Origin: DAOTXS01 sp034435055
Lineage (GTDB): Bacteria; Chloroflexota; Anaerolineae; UBA4142
NCBI GenBank assembly: GCA_034435055.1
Contig: DAOTXS010000087.1
Coordinates: 62,001 to 126,000, forward strand
DNA: 64,000 bases
Direction: 5' to 3'
In this document: positions 33,480 to 42,073 of the stretch, one piece after another
Layout: each line of letters begins with the position of its first letter
Numbering within the stretch: the stretch's first letter is position 1
Notes under the pieces: generated by a model
The model's database searches: none
Seen by the model: the letters and a program-made list of their open reading frames with translations, nothing else
What the model was told of the DNA's origin: nothing
Position numbers and translations under genes: made by a program

Positions 33480-33722
33480 TGGTGCTAGGGCGATACTTGG
33501 TATTTCGTGCTTTGATTTTGCGACGTGCTACTTGAAGCGCACAACCATCCACCTGCAAACTAGCGCCCTTGGTTATTATCAGTCTGATCCTCTTAACGCC
33601 AGTCCGTACCTCTGAACTTTGGGGAACACTGGCGATGATAGCAAAGCGATAAGAATCTGACCGGGAAGATTGGTCAGAAGGGCGGAGCATGCCCGGCATC
33701 TGAAGCACAGAAAGATACCTTT
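33480..33722 (+). promoter_or_regulatory. Structured leader upstream of the exopolysaccharide operon
   Basis: The 337-base gap between galE and 33723 has no convincing gene. It holds hairpins AGGGCG/CGCCCT (33487-33492 with 33564-33569), CGCCAGT/ACTGGCG (33597-33603 with 33628-33634), TCTGACC/GGTCAGA (33656-33662 with 33672-33678) and GGGC/GCCC (33680-33683 with 33691-33694). TAGCAAA (33639) and GGCGGA (33681) are 42 bases apart, as in the leader at 13081-13132. Confidence 0.5.
33681..33691 (+). promoter_or_regulatory. ops-like element in the exopolysaccharide leader
   Basis: GGCGGAGCATG differs from the ops consensus GGCGGTAGC(G/A)TG by one missing T. In enterobacteria ops recruits RfaH to long polysaccharide operons. 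The position, 32 bases before the first gene of an operon over 30 kb long, fits, but chance similarity is possible. Confidence 0.35.
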
Positions 33723-34460
33723 GTGAATCGACTCGGTCTTTACATTCATCGTCAAGCGTCCAGTTTCCCTCGATATGTTTGGGAACAATTCATCCTGTCG
33801 CTTTGCGGTTGGATTCCCACTATCGTTGGAATTGCGTTACGCGCAATTGTGTATCGCCTGATTCTACGAATGGAGGGCATCGCGGCAATCGAGAATGGTG
33901 TGCGCCTTCGCTTTGCGAACAATGTGCGATTGGCGCGCGGCGTGTACATCGATGAAGGTGTGTATCTCCACGCATTACCGCACGGAATCGACATTGGCGA
34001 AAACACGTACGTGATGAATCACGCCGAACTGCACGTGTACAATTTTCGGGGATTGCCCCATGCCGGGATTAAAATTGGGAAAAATTGTTTGATCAGCGAG
34101 TTTTCGGTTTTGCGCGGGCAAGGTGGCATCACGATTGGCAATAATGTGTACACGTCGCCGTTTGTTCAAATTGTCGCGGTAAATCACGTGTACGACGATC
34201 CGCATCGTCCGATTATTGAACAGGGAATTACAGCGCAAGGAATTGTGATTGAAGATGATGTGTGGATTGGTTCGAGTGCAATTATTTTGGATGGCGTGCG
34301 TGTGGGTAAAGGCGCGGTCGTCGCCGCCGGCGCGGTGGTCAGCAAGGATGTGCCGCCGCACACGGTAGTTGCCGGCATTCCCGCAAAAGTCATCAAAGAG
34401 ATCAATGGCGCGAAAAGTGTTCCGGAAAATTTAACAATTTATTTAGGCGGTGGGGGCTAG
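33723..34460 (+). CDS. Left-handed beta-helix acyltransferase (hexapeptide O-acetyltransferase type)
   Basis: 245 residues. The hexapeptide repeats run from about residue 60 to 225 ([I/V]G-x4 periodicity in IDIGENTYV, IKIGKNCLIS, ITIGNNVYTS, VWIGSSAIIL, VRVGKGAVVAAGAVVSKD), ending with the conserved VVAGIPAKVIKE. The HVYDDPHRPI segment supplies the catalytic His, as in WbbJ/WcaF/Maa-type enzymes that acetylate sugars with acetyl-CoA. An N-terminal extension (1-50) has a hydrophobic helix. GTG 33723 is the first gene of the exopolysaccharide locus; three bases separate it from the next gene. Acceptor sugar unknown. Confidence 0.9.
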   Translation: MNRLGLYIHRQASSFPRYVWEQFILSLCGWIPTIVGIALRAIVYRLILRMEGIAAIENGVRLRFANNVRLARGVYIDEGVYLHALPHGIDIGENTYVMNHAELHVYNFRGLPHAGIKIGKNCLISEFSVLRGQGGITIGNNVYTSPFVQIVAVNHVYDDPHRPIIEQGITAQGIVIEDDVWIGSSAIILDGVRVGKGAVVAAGAVVSKDVPPHTVVAGIPAKVIKEINGAKSVPENLTIYLGGGG

Positions 34461-34463
34461 ACA

Positions 34464-35711
34464 ATGACAATGCTTTCCATTATTATCCCGGCGTTCAACG
34501 AAGAAGACGGTATCGATAAAGTCATCCAACGTGTCCTAGGAATTCGCGACGCGCTTACGCGAATCGGCGTCCAGTTGGAATTTATCGTCGTGGATGATGG
34601 CTCGCGCGACAACACAGCGGCAAAGATTGCAGAATATCCGGACGTGCGCTTGGTGCGTCATTTGAAAAATCGTGGTTACGGCGCGGCAATCAAAACCGGC
34701 TTTCGTCACGCGAATGGCGAGTATTTAGCATTTTTGGATGCGGATGCAACCTACCCGCCGGAGTATTTGCCGGCAATGTGTCGCGTGGCTATCGAACAGA
34801 ACGGCGATCTGATTGTCGCTTCGCGGATGAGCGGCGCAAAAAGTCAAATGCCGTTGACGCGACGAGTTGGCAATTTGGCATACGCGTTCTTACTCAGTCT
34901 GATCAGCAACACGCGCGTGCGCGACACATCAAGCGGGATGCGCGTGATCCGGCGCCAAGCGTTGGAGCGGCTTTATCCGTTGCCCGATGGTTTGCAATTC
35001 ACGCCGGCAATGAGCACGCGCGCCATTCACGAGAATCTCAAAGTGATCGAAGTTGCGGTGCCCTATTCAGAGCGCGTTGGACGATCCAAGCTTTCGGTTG
35101 TGCGTGACGGTGTGCGTTTTACAAACGCGATTGTGTGGACAGCGTTATCGTACAATCCGGTGCGCATTCTGGGTTTGCTGTCGATGACTTTGCTGGCAAT
35201 CAGCGGTTTGATCGGTTTGTACGTACTGGGGCTGCGTTTGACCGGCGTTACATCACTGACGGCTGGGCAATCGTACGCGGTGTTTGGCGCGGGAGTTATC
35301 GCCGTCATCGGTATCAGTTTGTTTTCACTTGGCGCAATGTTCAACTATCTGGTCGCGCTATTTCACAAGAAACCGGTGCGCCAGGGTTTATTCGGCAAAC
35401 CGTTGTTCAATCCCCCGCTGGAAACACATTTCGGTTGGATGGGATTGGTTGCCATGGCAATCGGTGCCGCGTTGGGGCTGGGTGCATTCGTTCTCAGTTT
35501 ACAAGGCACGCCGGTGGAACGCTTGTGGTTCTATCTTTTGGGCGCAACGGTCATAACGATTATCGGACTACAACTGTTGATTTCATGGATTGTGATGCGT
35601 GTCTTGGATGAACTTGCGCAACGTGAAAATGCGGCACAGCAAGATTTAGTCGAATCCGAACCGGCAAACGTCGTTGAACTCAAACGTGAAGCGACGGTTC
35701 AAATGAACTGA
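34464..35711 (+). CDS. Polyprenyl-phosphate glycosyltransferase, GT2 (DPM/GtrB-like) with C-terminal membrane spans
   Basis: 415 residues. GT-A domain 1-235 with SIIIPAFNEEDGI, VDDGSRDNT and FLDADATYPPEYL (DxD-type metal site), plus SRMSGAK and SSGMRVIRR; then four membrane spans (about 235-375). It is expected to move a sugar to undecaprenyl or dolichyl-like phosphate on the cytoplasmic face. An isolated cytoplasmic tail (about 375-415) is rich in Glu. It is followed by a repeat-bearing gap of 142 bases. Confidence 0.9.
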   Translation: MTMLSIIIPAFNEEDGIDKVIQRVLGIRDALTRIGVQLEFIVVDDGSRDNTAAKIAEYPDVRLVRHLKNRGYGAAIKTGFRHANGEYLAFLDADATYPPEYLPAMCRVAIEQNGDLIVASRMSGAKSQMPLTRRVGNLAYAFLLSLISNTRVRDTSSGMRVIRRQALERLYPLPDGLQFTPAMSTRAIHENLKVIEVAVPYSERVGRSKLSVVRDGVRFTNAIVWTALSYNPVRILGLLSMTLLAISGLIGLYVLGLRLTGVTSLTAGQSYAVFGAGVIAVIGISLFSLGAMFNYLVALFHKKPVRQGLFGKPLFNPPLETHFGWMGLVAMAIGAALGLGAFVLSLQGTPVERLWFYLLGATVITIIGLQLLISWIVMRVLDELAQRENAAQQDLVESEPANVVELKREATVQMN

Positions 35712-35717
35712 CTATTT

Positions 35718-35790
35718 ACCGCCGAGAACGCTGAGATCGCAGAAATTTAATTTTTCTCGGCGTGCTCAGCGGTCTCTGCAGTGAAACACC
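35718..35790. repeat. Palindromic interspersed repeat (GCTGAG/CGCAGA type)
   Basis: ACCGCCGAGAACGCTGAG on the left and its imperfect inverse ending GGTCTCTGCAGTG on the right (about 22 of 29 positions), around an A/T-rich centre. The family of ACCGC-GAGA-CGC-GAGA repeats is common in environmental genomes. It splits the exopolysaccharide operon and could form a hairpin between 35711 and 35854. Confidence 0.7.
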
Positions 35791-35853
35791 TCAATCGGCA
35801 AAGACAGAACTTTTCCAACGCATTGGCGTTGACAACATAGAGAGAAGGATGAT

Positions 35854-37515
35854 ATGGCTGAAGACAAGAGTGTAAATCTTGGCACACGCACCCGCCCGAT
35901 AGTACCAACCGCACGCTTTATCGACGCTGGTGCGGCGGTGCGTCAACACATTCATTTACCCGAGCGTCCTAAAGACGCCATCGATATTTTGCTCGTGAAC
36001 CCGCCTGCACCCGACGGCGGTATTTGGATTCGCAGTCAGCACCGCGTCGGGCGCAAATCGCGCGAGAATATGTACTGGCCCCAGGTTGAATTAGCGCAAA
36101 TGGCGGCGCTCCTCGCCAAAGATTACAAGGTGGAAATCATCGATGCGATTGGCGAACGATTATCGTGGGCGCAATTTGAAACACGCCTCCGCAAGTTGAT
36201 GCCCAAATATTATCTCACCGAAATGACTGCGCCAACGTTGCAAAACGATATGTACGGCGTCTTCCTCGCCAAAGCGATTGGCGCAAAAACGATGGCGTTC
36301 GGCACGCACGTTACACCAATGCCGTACGAAACGATGGATCCGTTTCCCGCGCTCGATTTCATTTTGCGCGGCGAGCCGGAAGTTACCTTGCGCGAGTTGA
36401 TCGATACGTTTGAAGGCAAAGCATCGGACGATCCCAGCATTGTTAAATTGCTCAACGACACCGGCGCACAAACCCCGACGAAATCGATTGGCGAGACGAA
36501 TGGTGACCTGTCGCACATCAAAGGATTGGTGTGGCGCAAAGATGGCAAGGTCATCGTCAACACCGATCGTCCCTTCATTCCCAACCTCGACGATTTGCCG
36601 ACGCCGCTCCACAATTTATTGCCGCTCCAAAAATATCGCGGTCCGATGATGAAGGGCGCGTACTCGTTCGTTGTGCCAAGCCGCGGTTGCACGGCAGGGT
36701 GCATTTATTGCATCAAGCACGTGAGTTATCAATGGTCGCTGCGTTTGCGTTCGCCGGAAAATATCATGAAAGAATTGCGACTGTTGAAATCGTTGGGCAT
36801 CAACTATTTCCAATTCTACGCTGACTTGTTCACGATGTCGCGCGACCAAGTCATCGGTATTTGCAAAGCGATGATCGACGAAAAACTCGATATGCACTGG
36901 ATGAGCAACAGTCGCGTCGATTACGTCGATGAAGAAATGTTGCAGTGGATGGCAAAAGCCGGGTGCTGGATGATTTCGTGGGGCATCGAATCCGGGAGTT
37001 ATGAAATTTTGAAACGCGCGCACAAAGGTGCTGACCCGGCAAAAGCGGAACGTGCATTGACGTGGGCGCGCCAAGCCGGGATTCGCAACTGGGGTTATTT
37101 CATCATCGGCTTGCCCGGCGAAACAGAAGAGACGATCAAACAAACGATTGCCTTCTCCAAAAAATTGCCGCTCGACATTGCGCTGTTTCATGTTGCCGCG
37201 CCGTATCCCGGCACGCCGTTCTTCTTCGAAGTGGTCAAGAATGGTTGGTTCCGCCCCGGCACACGTTGGGAAGAAGTCGATATGGATCGCTCGACCGTAC
37301 TCGATTATCCCAACTTGCGCGCGGAGCGCTTGGAGTATTGGCAAAAGCGCGCGTTCCGCGAATGGGCGTTTCGTCCTGGTCCGATTCTGTGGTTCTTGCG
37401 CAGTATGAATACCTGGGACGGGATCAAGTCTGGTTTGAGTATCATCAAGCAACATTTTGGCTGGCTGGGCGAATCGCCGATGATGAGCGACTCTGGTTCA
37501 CCGATTGCGCGATAG
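35854..37515 (+). CDS. Cobalamin-binding radical SAM protein in the polysaccharide locus
   Basis: 553 residues. N-terminal B12-binding-like Rossmann region (about 45-200: DILLVNPPAPDGG, VELAQMAALLAKDYKVEIIDA), then a radical SAM barrel with the [4Fe-4S] cysteines C279, C283 and C286 (C-x3-C-x2-C) and WGIESGS, GLPGETEETIKQT. No His of the classical DxHxxG motif is obvious in the Rossmann part, as in many B12 radical SAM proteins of this class. Possible chemistry: methylation or another carbon-radical change on a lipid carrier or sugar. HpnJ- and BchE-like proteins share the layout. Confidence 0.9.
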   Translation: MAEDKSVNLGTRTRPIVPTARFIDAGAAVRQHIHLPERPKDAIDILLVNPPAPDGGIWIRSQHRVGRKSRENMYWPQVELAQMAALLAKDYKVEIIDAIGERLSWAQFETRLRKLMPKYYLTEMTAPTLQNDMYGVFLAKAIGAKTMAFGTHVTPMPYETMDPFPALDFILRGEPEVTLRELIDTFEGKASDDPSIVKLLNDTGAQTPTKSIGETNGDLSHIKGLVWRKDGKVIVNTDRPFIPNLDDLPTPLHNLLPLQKYRGPMMKGAYSFVVPSRGCTAGCIYCIKHVSYQWSLRLRSPENIMKELRLLKSLGINYFQFYADLFTMSRDQVIGICKAMIDEKLDMHWMSNSRVDYVDEEMLQWMAKAGCWMISWGIESGSYEILKRAHKGADPAKAERALTWARQAGIRNWGYFIIGLPGETEETIKQTIAFSKKLPLDIALFHVAAPYPGTPFFFEVVKNGWFRPGTRWEEVDMDRSTVLDYPNLRAERLEYWQKRAFREWAFRPGPILWFLRSMNTWDGIKSGLSIIKQHFGWLGESPMMSDSGSPIAR

Positions 37516-37518
37516 CGA

Positions 37519-39138
37519 ATGCAGTTTAGTTTGCGTTTGGTATTCTTTGTTTTCCTGGCAACTTTTCTGCTCAGTGCATTGATCGGTGCGTTGATTTCGT
37601 ACAATCCAGCGTTGGCGTGGAGTCGTTTTGCCGCCATCACGGCTGGCGTAGGATTGTGCGTTCTTTTTGCAGAAACGCCGGAACACCTCCGCGTGCGCAG
37701 TCAAAATACGTTTCCGCTGATGAGTGCAGTGCTGGCGCTCTTGCCGACTGCACTCTTTGTCTACTTTGTGGCGACAAATGATTGGACGAACCGGCTTGGC
37801 AAAGTAACATGGTTAGATCCGCTGATGAGTTGGTTTGCAACGTGGCAACCCAAATTGCCCGGGCTGTGGATCGATACCAATTCGTTAGGCGGCGCGCTGG
37901 CAATGTTGATTCCATTGCAAGTCGTCGCGGTGTGGCGCGCGCGCGCGTTGATGCGAATTATGGCTAGGTTCTTGGTGTTTGTCTCTTTGTTTGGTTTGGT
38001 GTTGAGCGCATCGCGCGGCGCGTGGGTCGCGTTCGGTCTAGTCGCCTGGATCGCCGCAATGTGGTTGGTGCTTGAGCGTGTAATGCCCGGCTGGCGGAGT
38101 GGTCAAATGCAAATCGTGATCTGGGTCGCACTCGTCGCGTACCTAGCTCTGACGATTGGCATTGCAATTGCGTTCACACCGCTTGGCGCGTGGATGCTGA
38201 GCGAAGGCGGCGGGCATTGGCTCATCGCGCGTAACAGTTTTGATCTCGTAACTGATTATCCCTTCACCGGCATTGGGCTGGGCACATTCACGATGGCGTA
38301 TTCAAGTTACATTTTGCTCGTACACGTACCGCACACGATTCACGCACACAATCTCCTTCTGGACATTTGGCTTGAACAAGGATTGTTAGGTTTGCTCGCA
38401 TTCGCGGGTTTGATTGGCATCGCGGTGTTCAATCGATCGGATTCACGTTGGCGATTTGCCGGACTCGCCTCGCTCGGTGTGATGTTGATTCACGGTTTAC
38501 TCGACGATGCGTTTTATGGGTACGGCGCTGGTACGCTCGCGCTGATGTTAATTCCATTGGGTATTCTCGTGCGTGAATCATCGATGAGAATGATTCCTGC
38601 GCCGCGTCGGCTTGCGCCAGTTCTTGCCGGTGCGCTTGCGTTGCTCATCGCGCTTATTGTCCTCGTGCCGACGATGCGCGCGACGATCGAGGCGAATCTA
38701 GGTGCGTTAGCGCAAACGCGCGCCGAGTTATCGGTGTACGAGTGGCCCCGCTATTCATTTCAAGACCAGTTGCGTCGCAACGGCATCGTCGATTTAAAGC
38801 CGGCCGTTGCGCATTATCAAAATGCGCTCGCGCTCGATCCGACCAACGCGACGGCAAATCGACGGCTGGGGCAAATTGAATTATCGTTGGGACATTATGA
38901 TGCGGCGCATCGATATTTGGATGCGGCGTACGCAAGTACACCCCAGCACGTCGCAACGCGAATATTGCTAGGTGAATTATACGCTCTCGATAATCAGTCG
39001 AATCAAGCGATCGCGTTGTGGCAAAATCTCGAGATGAAGTTTAATTCACTGCAAACGCGCTTGTGGTGGTACGAGTTTATTGGCGATCAAGACCGTTTGC
39101 AAAAATTGCGGCAGGCAACCCAGAAGGCAAAAAACTAA
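37519..39138 (+). CDS. O-antigen ligase/polymerase family membrane protein with C-terminal TPR
   Basis: 539 residues. About ten membrane spans (10-400), with the Wzy_C/WaaL signature loop near ARNSFDLVTDYPFTGIGLGTF and the His-containing HTIHAHNLLLDIWLEQG, then a soluble tail with two or three TPR helices (about 430-539: ALDPTNATANRRLGQIELSLGHYDAAHRYLD). Expected to polymerise or transfer lipid-linked glycan outside the membrane. A second protein of this class occurs at 55178. Its stop overlaps the next start by one base. Confidence 0.88.
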   Translation: MQFSLRLVFFVFLATFLLSALIGALISYNPALAWSRFAAITAGVGLCVLFAETPEHLRVRSQNTFPLMSAVLALLPTALFVYFVATNDWTNRLGKVTWLDPLMSWFATWQPKLPGLWIDTNSLGGALAMLIPLQVVAVWRARALMRIMARFLVFVSLFGLVLSASRGAWVAFGLVAWIAAMWLVLERVMPGWRSGQMQIVIWVALVAYLALTIGIAIAFTPLGAWMLSEGGGHWLIARNSFDLVTDYPFTGIGLGTFTMAYSSYILLVHVPHTIHAHNLLLDIWLEQGLLGLLAFAGLIGIAVFNRSDSRWRFAGLASLGVMLIHGLLDDAFYGYGAGTLALMLIPLGILVRESSMRMIPAPRRLAPVLAGALALLIALIVLVPTMRATIEANLGALAQTRAELSVYEWPRYSFQDQLRRNGIVDLKPAVAHYQNALALDPTNATANRRLGQIELSLGHYDAAHRYLDAAYASTPQHVATRILLGELYALDNQSNQAIALWQNLEMKFNSLQTRLWWYEFIGDQDRLQKLRQATQKAKN

Positions 39139-40109
39139 TGGCATTGTATTTGGTGACCGGTTGTGCCGGTTTTATTGGTTCGCAAACAAGTTTGCAATTG
39201 CTCGCCGCCGGGCATACGGTCGTCGGCGTTGACAATCTCAACAATGCGTACGATGTGCGACTCAAGCATTGGCGGCTAGAGCAATTACGAACGCATGCGC
39301 AATTCTCCTTTCATCATTTGGACATTAGCGTGCGGGATGCCTTGCGTCCAATTTTTACGAGTGAAATCAGCGGTGTCATTAATCTGGCTGCCCGCGCGGG
39401 CGTCCGACAATCTGTGGAAAATCCCTGGGTTTATTTCGATGCCAATGTGACCGGCACACTCAACTTGCTGGAATTGTGCCGCGAATATGGCGTAACCAAA
39501 TTTGTCATCGCATCGTCCTCAAGCGTCTACGGCAATCGCAATCCGCGGCCCTTCCGTGAAGACGCCAACACCGATGCGCCGCCATCACCGTACGCCGCAT
39601 CGAAAAAAGCGGCTGAGATTTTGTGTCACACCTACCACGAATTGTTTGGCATCGATGTCTCGGTGTTGCGCTATTTTACGGTGTACGGACCGGCGGGCCG
39701 ACCAGACATGAGTATCTTTCGTTTCGTACAATGGATTAGCGAAGGCAAACCTATCACGTTGTTTGGCGATGGCACGCAAGAACGCGATTTTACTTTTGTA
39801 GAAGACGTTGCGCGCGGAACGATTGCCGCACTCAAACCGCTCGGTTTTGAAATCATCAACCTGGGTGCGGACCAACCAATTGTTTTGCGTGATGTTATTG
39901 CCAAGATCGAAGACGCCGTCGGCAAAAAAGCGGTGCTCGATCAACAACCACGCAATCCTATGGATATGTTCGCGACGTGGGCGGATATTGGCAAAGCCAG
40001 ACGTTTGCTCGAATGGTCTCCGCGCATTTCGTTTGAAGAGGGAATCCGCACCACCGTCGAGTGGTATGGCGCGAATCGCGATTGGGCATCGCGGGTTTCG
40101 ACCGGGTGA
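39138..40109 (+). CDS. Extended SDR nucleotide-sugar epimerase/dehydratase (UDP-glucuronate 4-epimerase-like)
   Basis: 323 residues. TGCAGFIGS NAD motif, INLAARAGVRQSVENP, SSSVYGNR and the YxxxK site SPYAASKKAAE, with RYFTVYGPAGRPDM, a pattern typical of uronate and GDP-/dTDP-sugar epimerases near GalE. The AARAGVR stretch and RPDM point to UDP-glucuronate 4-epimerase, but the exact sugar is not certain. ATG 39138 is joined to the TAA of the preceding gene. Confidence 0.88.
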   Translation: MALYLVTGCAGFIGSQTSLQLLAAGHTVVGVDNLNNAYDVRLKHWRLEQLRTHAQFSFHHLDISVRDALRPIFTSEISGVINLAARAGVRQSVENPWVYFDANVTGTLNLLELCREYGVTKFVIASSSSVYGNRNPRPFREDANTDAPPSPYAASKKAAEILCHTYHELFGIDVSVLRYFTVYGPAGRPDMSIFRFVQWISEGKPITLFGDGTQERDFTFVEDVARGTIAALKPLGFEIINLGADQPIVLRDVIAKIEDAVGKKAVLDQQPRNPMDMFATWADIGKARRLLEWSPRISFEEGIRTTVEWYGANRDWASRVSTG

Positions 40110-40142
40110 ATAACCTTCACCCCAAATGGCAGAGATGGAAAA

Positions 40143-42056
40143 ATGTGTGGCATTGTTGGCAAAATAAATTTTGATCGCTCTTCCGTTCAACGCGAATTAG
40201 TCGCACAAATGTGTCAAGCCATCGTGCATCGCGGACCGGACGATAGCGGTCTCTTTTTCGATCACTATGTTGGGTTGGGCACCCGCCGATTGAGCATCAT
40301 CGATCTGAATGACGGGCATATGCCGATGTGCAACGAAGATGAATCGGTTTGGATCACCTTCAACGGTGAAATCTACAACTTTATCGAAAAACGCGACGAG
40401 TTGCTTCAAGCCGGACACGGCTTGATGACGCGCTCCGACACCGAAGTGATCTTGCATCTTTACGAAGAATATGGCATCGATTGTCTGCAACATCTCAACG
40501 GTATGTTTGCTTTTGCAATTTGGGATCGCGCTCGGCAACGATTGTTCATTGCGCGCGACCGACTCGGCAAGAAACCATTACATTACGCGCTCACGCGCAC
40601 CGGCTTGACTTTCGCATCTGAAATTGCTGCCCTCCTGTGCGATCCAGCGATTCCTCGCGATTTGGATTATGACGCACTCGATATGTATCTCACCTTGGAA
40701 TATATTCCTAGCCCGGCGACTATTTTCAAAGCCATTCGCAAATTGCCGTCAGCGCATTATTTGGTGTGGGAAAAGGATCGGCTTACGATTAATCGGTATT
40801 GGCATTTGGACTATGGCGTCAAAGGCGACATGACCGAAGAACAAGCCGCCGAAGAATTACGTGCGTTATTGACCGATGCCATCCGACGTCGCTTGATCAG
40901 TGACGTGCCGCTAGGTGTATTCTTGAGTGGCGGCTTGGATTCGACGACGGTGGTTGCGCTGGCAAGTCAATTGACGGACAAACCGGTCAAGACTTTTTCG
41001 ATTGGGTTTGAAAATCAGGCGTTCAACGAATTGGGGTATGCGCGTCAGGTTGCGCAAAAATACCACACCGATCATCACGAATTCATCGTCAAGCCGAACC
41101 TGATCGATGTCTTGCCGCAATTGAGTTTGCATTATGGCGAACCCTTCGGCGATGATTCAGCGGTAGCGACCCATTACGTTTCCAAATTGGCGCGGCAATT
41201 TGTCACCGTCGCGCTCAGCGGCGACGGCGGCGACGAAACTTTTGGTGGTTATCCCCACTATACCACCGCACGCTATCCGTTGAATGTCATTCCCGGTTAT
41301 TTGAATTTCGGTGCGCGCGCATTTCTAAACGGCTTGCGTGTTGTAAATCCGCGACGTGCGTTTGGCGCGGTCAAAGGAACTGCGCTTGGGATTGCTAATT
41401 CCATTCGTGAACTGAATGACCCGATGCAGGCGTTTGCCAATCGCATGACAGCGTTGGATTGCAACGCGCGCCAGCGCCTGTATTCGGAAGATTTGTATGC
41501 GCGGGTCAACGACAATCGCGCGCTGGGCTTGACACGGCATCTCCCGGCAGATGCAACAAACTGGGACGTGCTGGACAAGATGTTTTACCTCGACCAGACA
41601 AATTATATGGTGGACGATATTCTAGTCAAAGTGGATATTGCGAGCATGGCGAACTCGCTTGAAATCCGTTGCCCGATTTTGGATTATCGGATCGTAGAGT
41701 GGAGCGCAAGACTTCCCGCAACGATGAAAGTACGAGGCACTGACACCAAACGTATCATGCGCCAAGCGTTTGGCGATCTCTGGACGCCGGAAATTCGCGC
41801 GCGCAAAAAGATGGGCTTTGGAATGCCGATTGACGAGTGGCTGAAAAACGATTTGTATCAAATGGCTTATGACTTGCTCACGGATCAAACTGCGCGCCAA
41901 CGCGACTTGTTTGACCAAAATTGGATTCAGGAAATGCTCGTGCGACACAAGAACGGAACCGGGCATTATGCAAAACCGTTGTGGTTACTTTTGAATTTTG
42001 AACTTTGGGCACGGGCAATGGAAAATGTTGCCCGTGTTAAATGTGCCAGGATTTAG
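40143..42056 (+). CDS. asnB: Asparagine synthetase (glutamine-hydrolysing), complete AsnB type
   Basis: 637 residues. N-terminal Ntn glutaminase with nucleophile Cys2 (MCGIVGK), HRGPDDSG, FNGEIYNF and RSDTEVILHLY; C-terminal ATP-pyrophosphatase domain with the PP-loop LSGGLDSTT and SGDGGDETFGGY. All catalytic signatures are intact, so it can take ammonia from glutamine and amidate an acyl-adenylate. In polysaccharide loci such genes often lie with glycan amidation or aminosugar steps, so it may not be dedicated to asparagine. Two divergent paralogues follow at 43579 and 46875. Confidence 0.94.
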   Translation: MCGIVGKINFDRSSVQRELVAQMCQAIVHRGPDDSGLFFDHYVGLGTRRLSIIDLNDGHMPMCNEDESVWITFNGEIYNFIEKRDELLQAGHGLMTRSDTEVILHLYEEYGIDCLQHLNGMFAFAIWDRARQRLFIARDRLGKKPLHYALTRTGLTFASEIAALLCDPAIPRDLDYDALDMYLTLEYIPSPATIFKAIRKLPSAHYLVWEKDRLTINRYWHLDYGVKGDMTEEQAAEELRALLTDAIRRRLISDVPLGVFLSGGLDSTTVVALASQLTDKPVKTFSIGFENQAFNELGYARQVAQKYHTDHHEFIVKPNLIDVLPQLSLHYGEPFGDDSAVATHYVSKLARQFVTVALSGDGGDETFGGYPHYTTARYPLNVIPGYLNFGARAFLNGLRVVNPRRAFGAVKGTALGIANSIRELNDPMQAFANRMTALDCNARQRLYSEDLYARVNDNRALGLTRHLPADATNWDVLDKMFYLDQTNYMVDDILVKVDIASMANSLEIRCPILDYRIVEWSARLPATMKVRGTDTKRIMRQAFGDLWTPEIRARKKMGFGMPIDEWLKNDLYQMAYDLLTDQTARQRDLFDQNWIQEMLVRHKNGTGHYAKPLWLLLNFELWARAMENVARVKCARI

Positions 42057-42073
42057 GCAAACCTAACATCGAT

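Noticed and set aside
33472..33708. Small minus-strand open frame in the gap before the exopolysaccharide operon
   Set aside because: No ribosome site or domain; it overlaps several hairpins of the operon leader.
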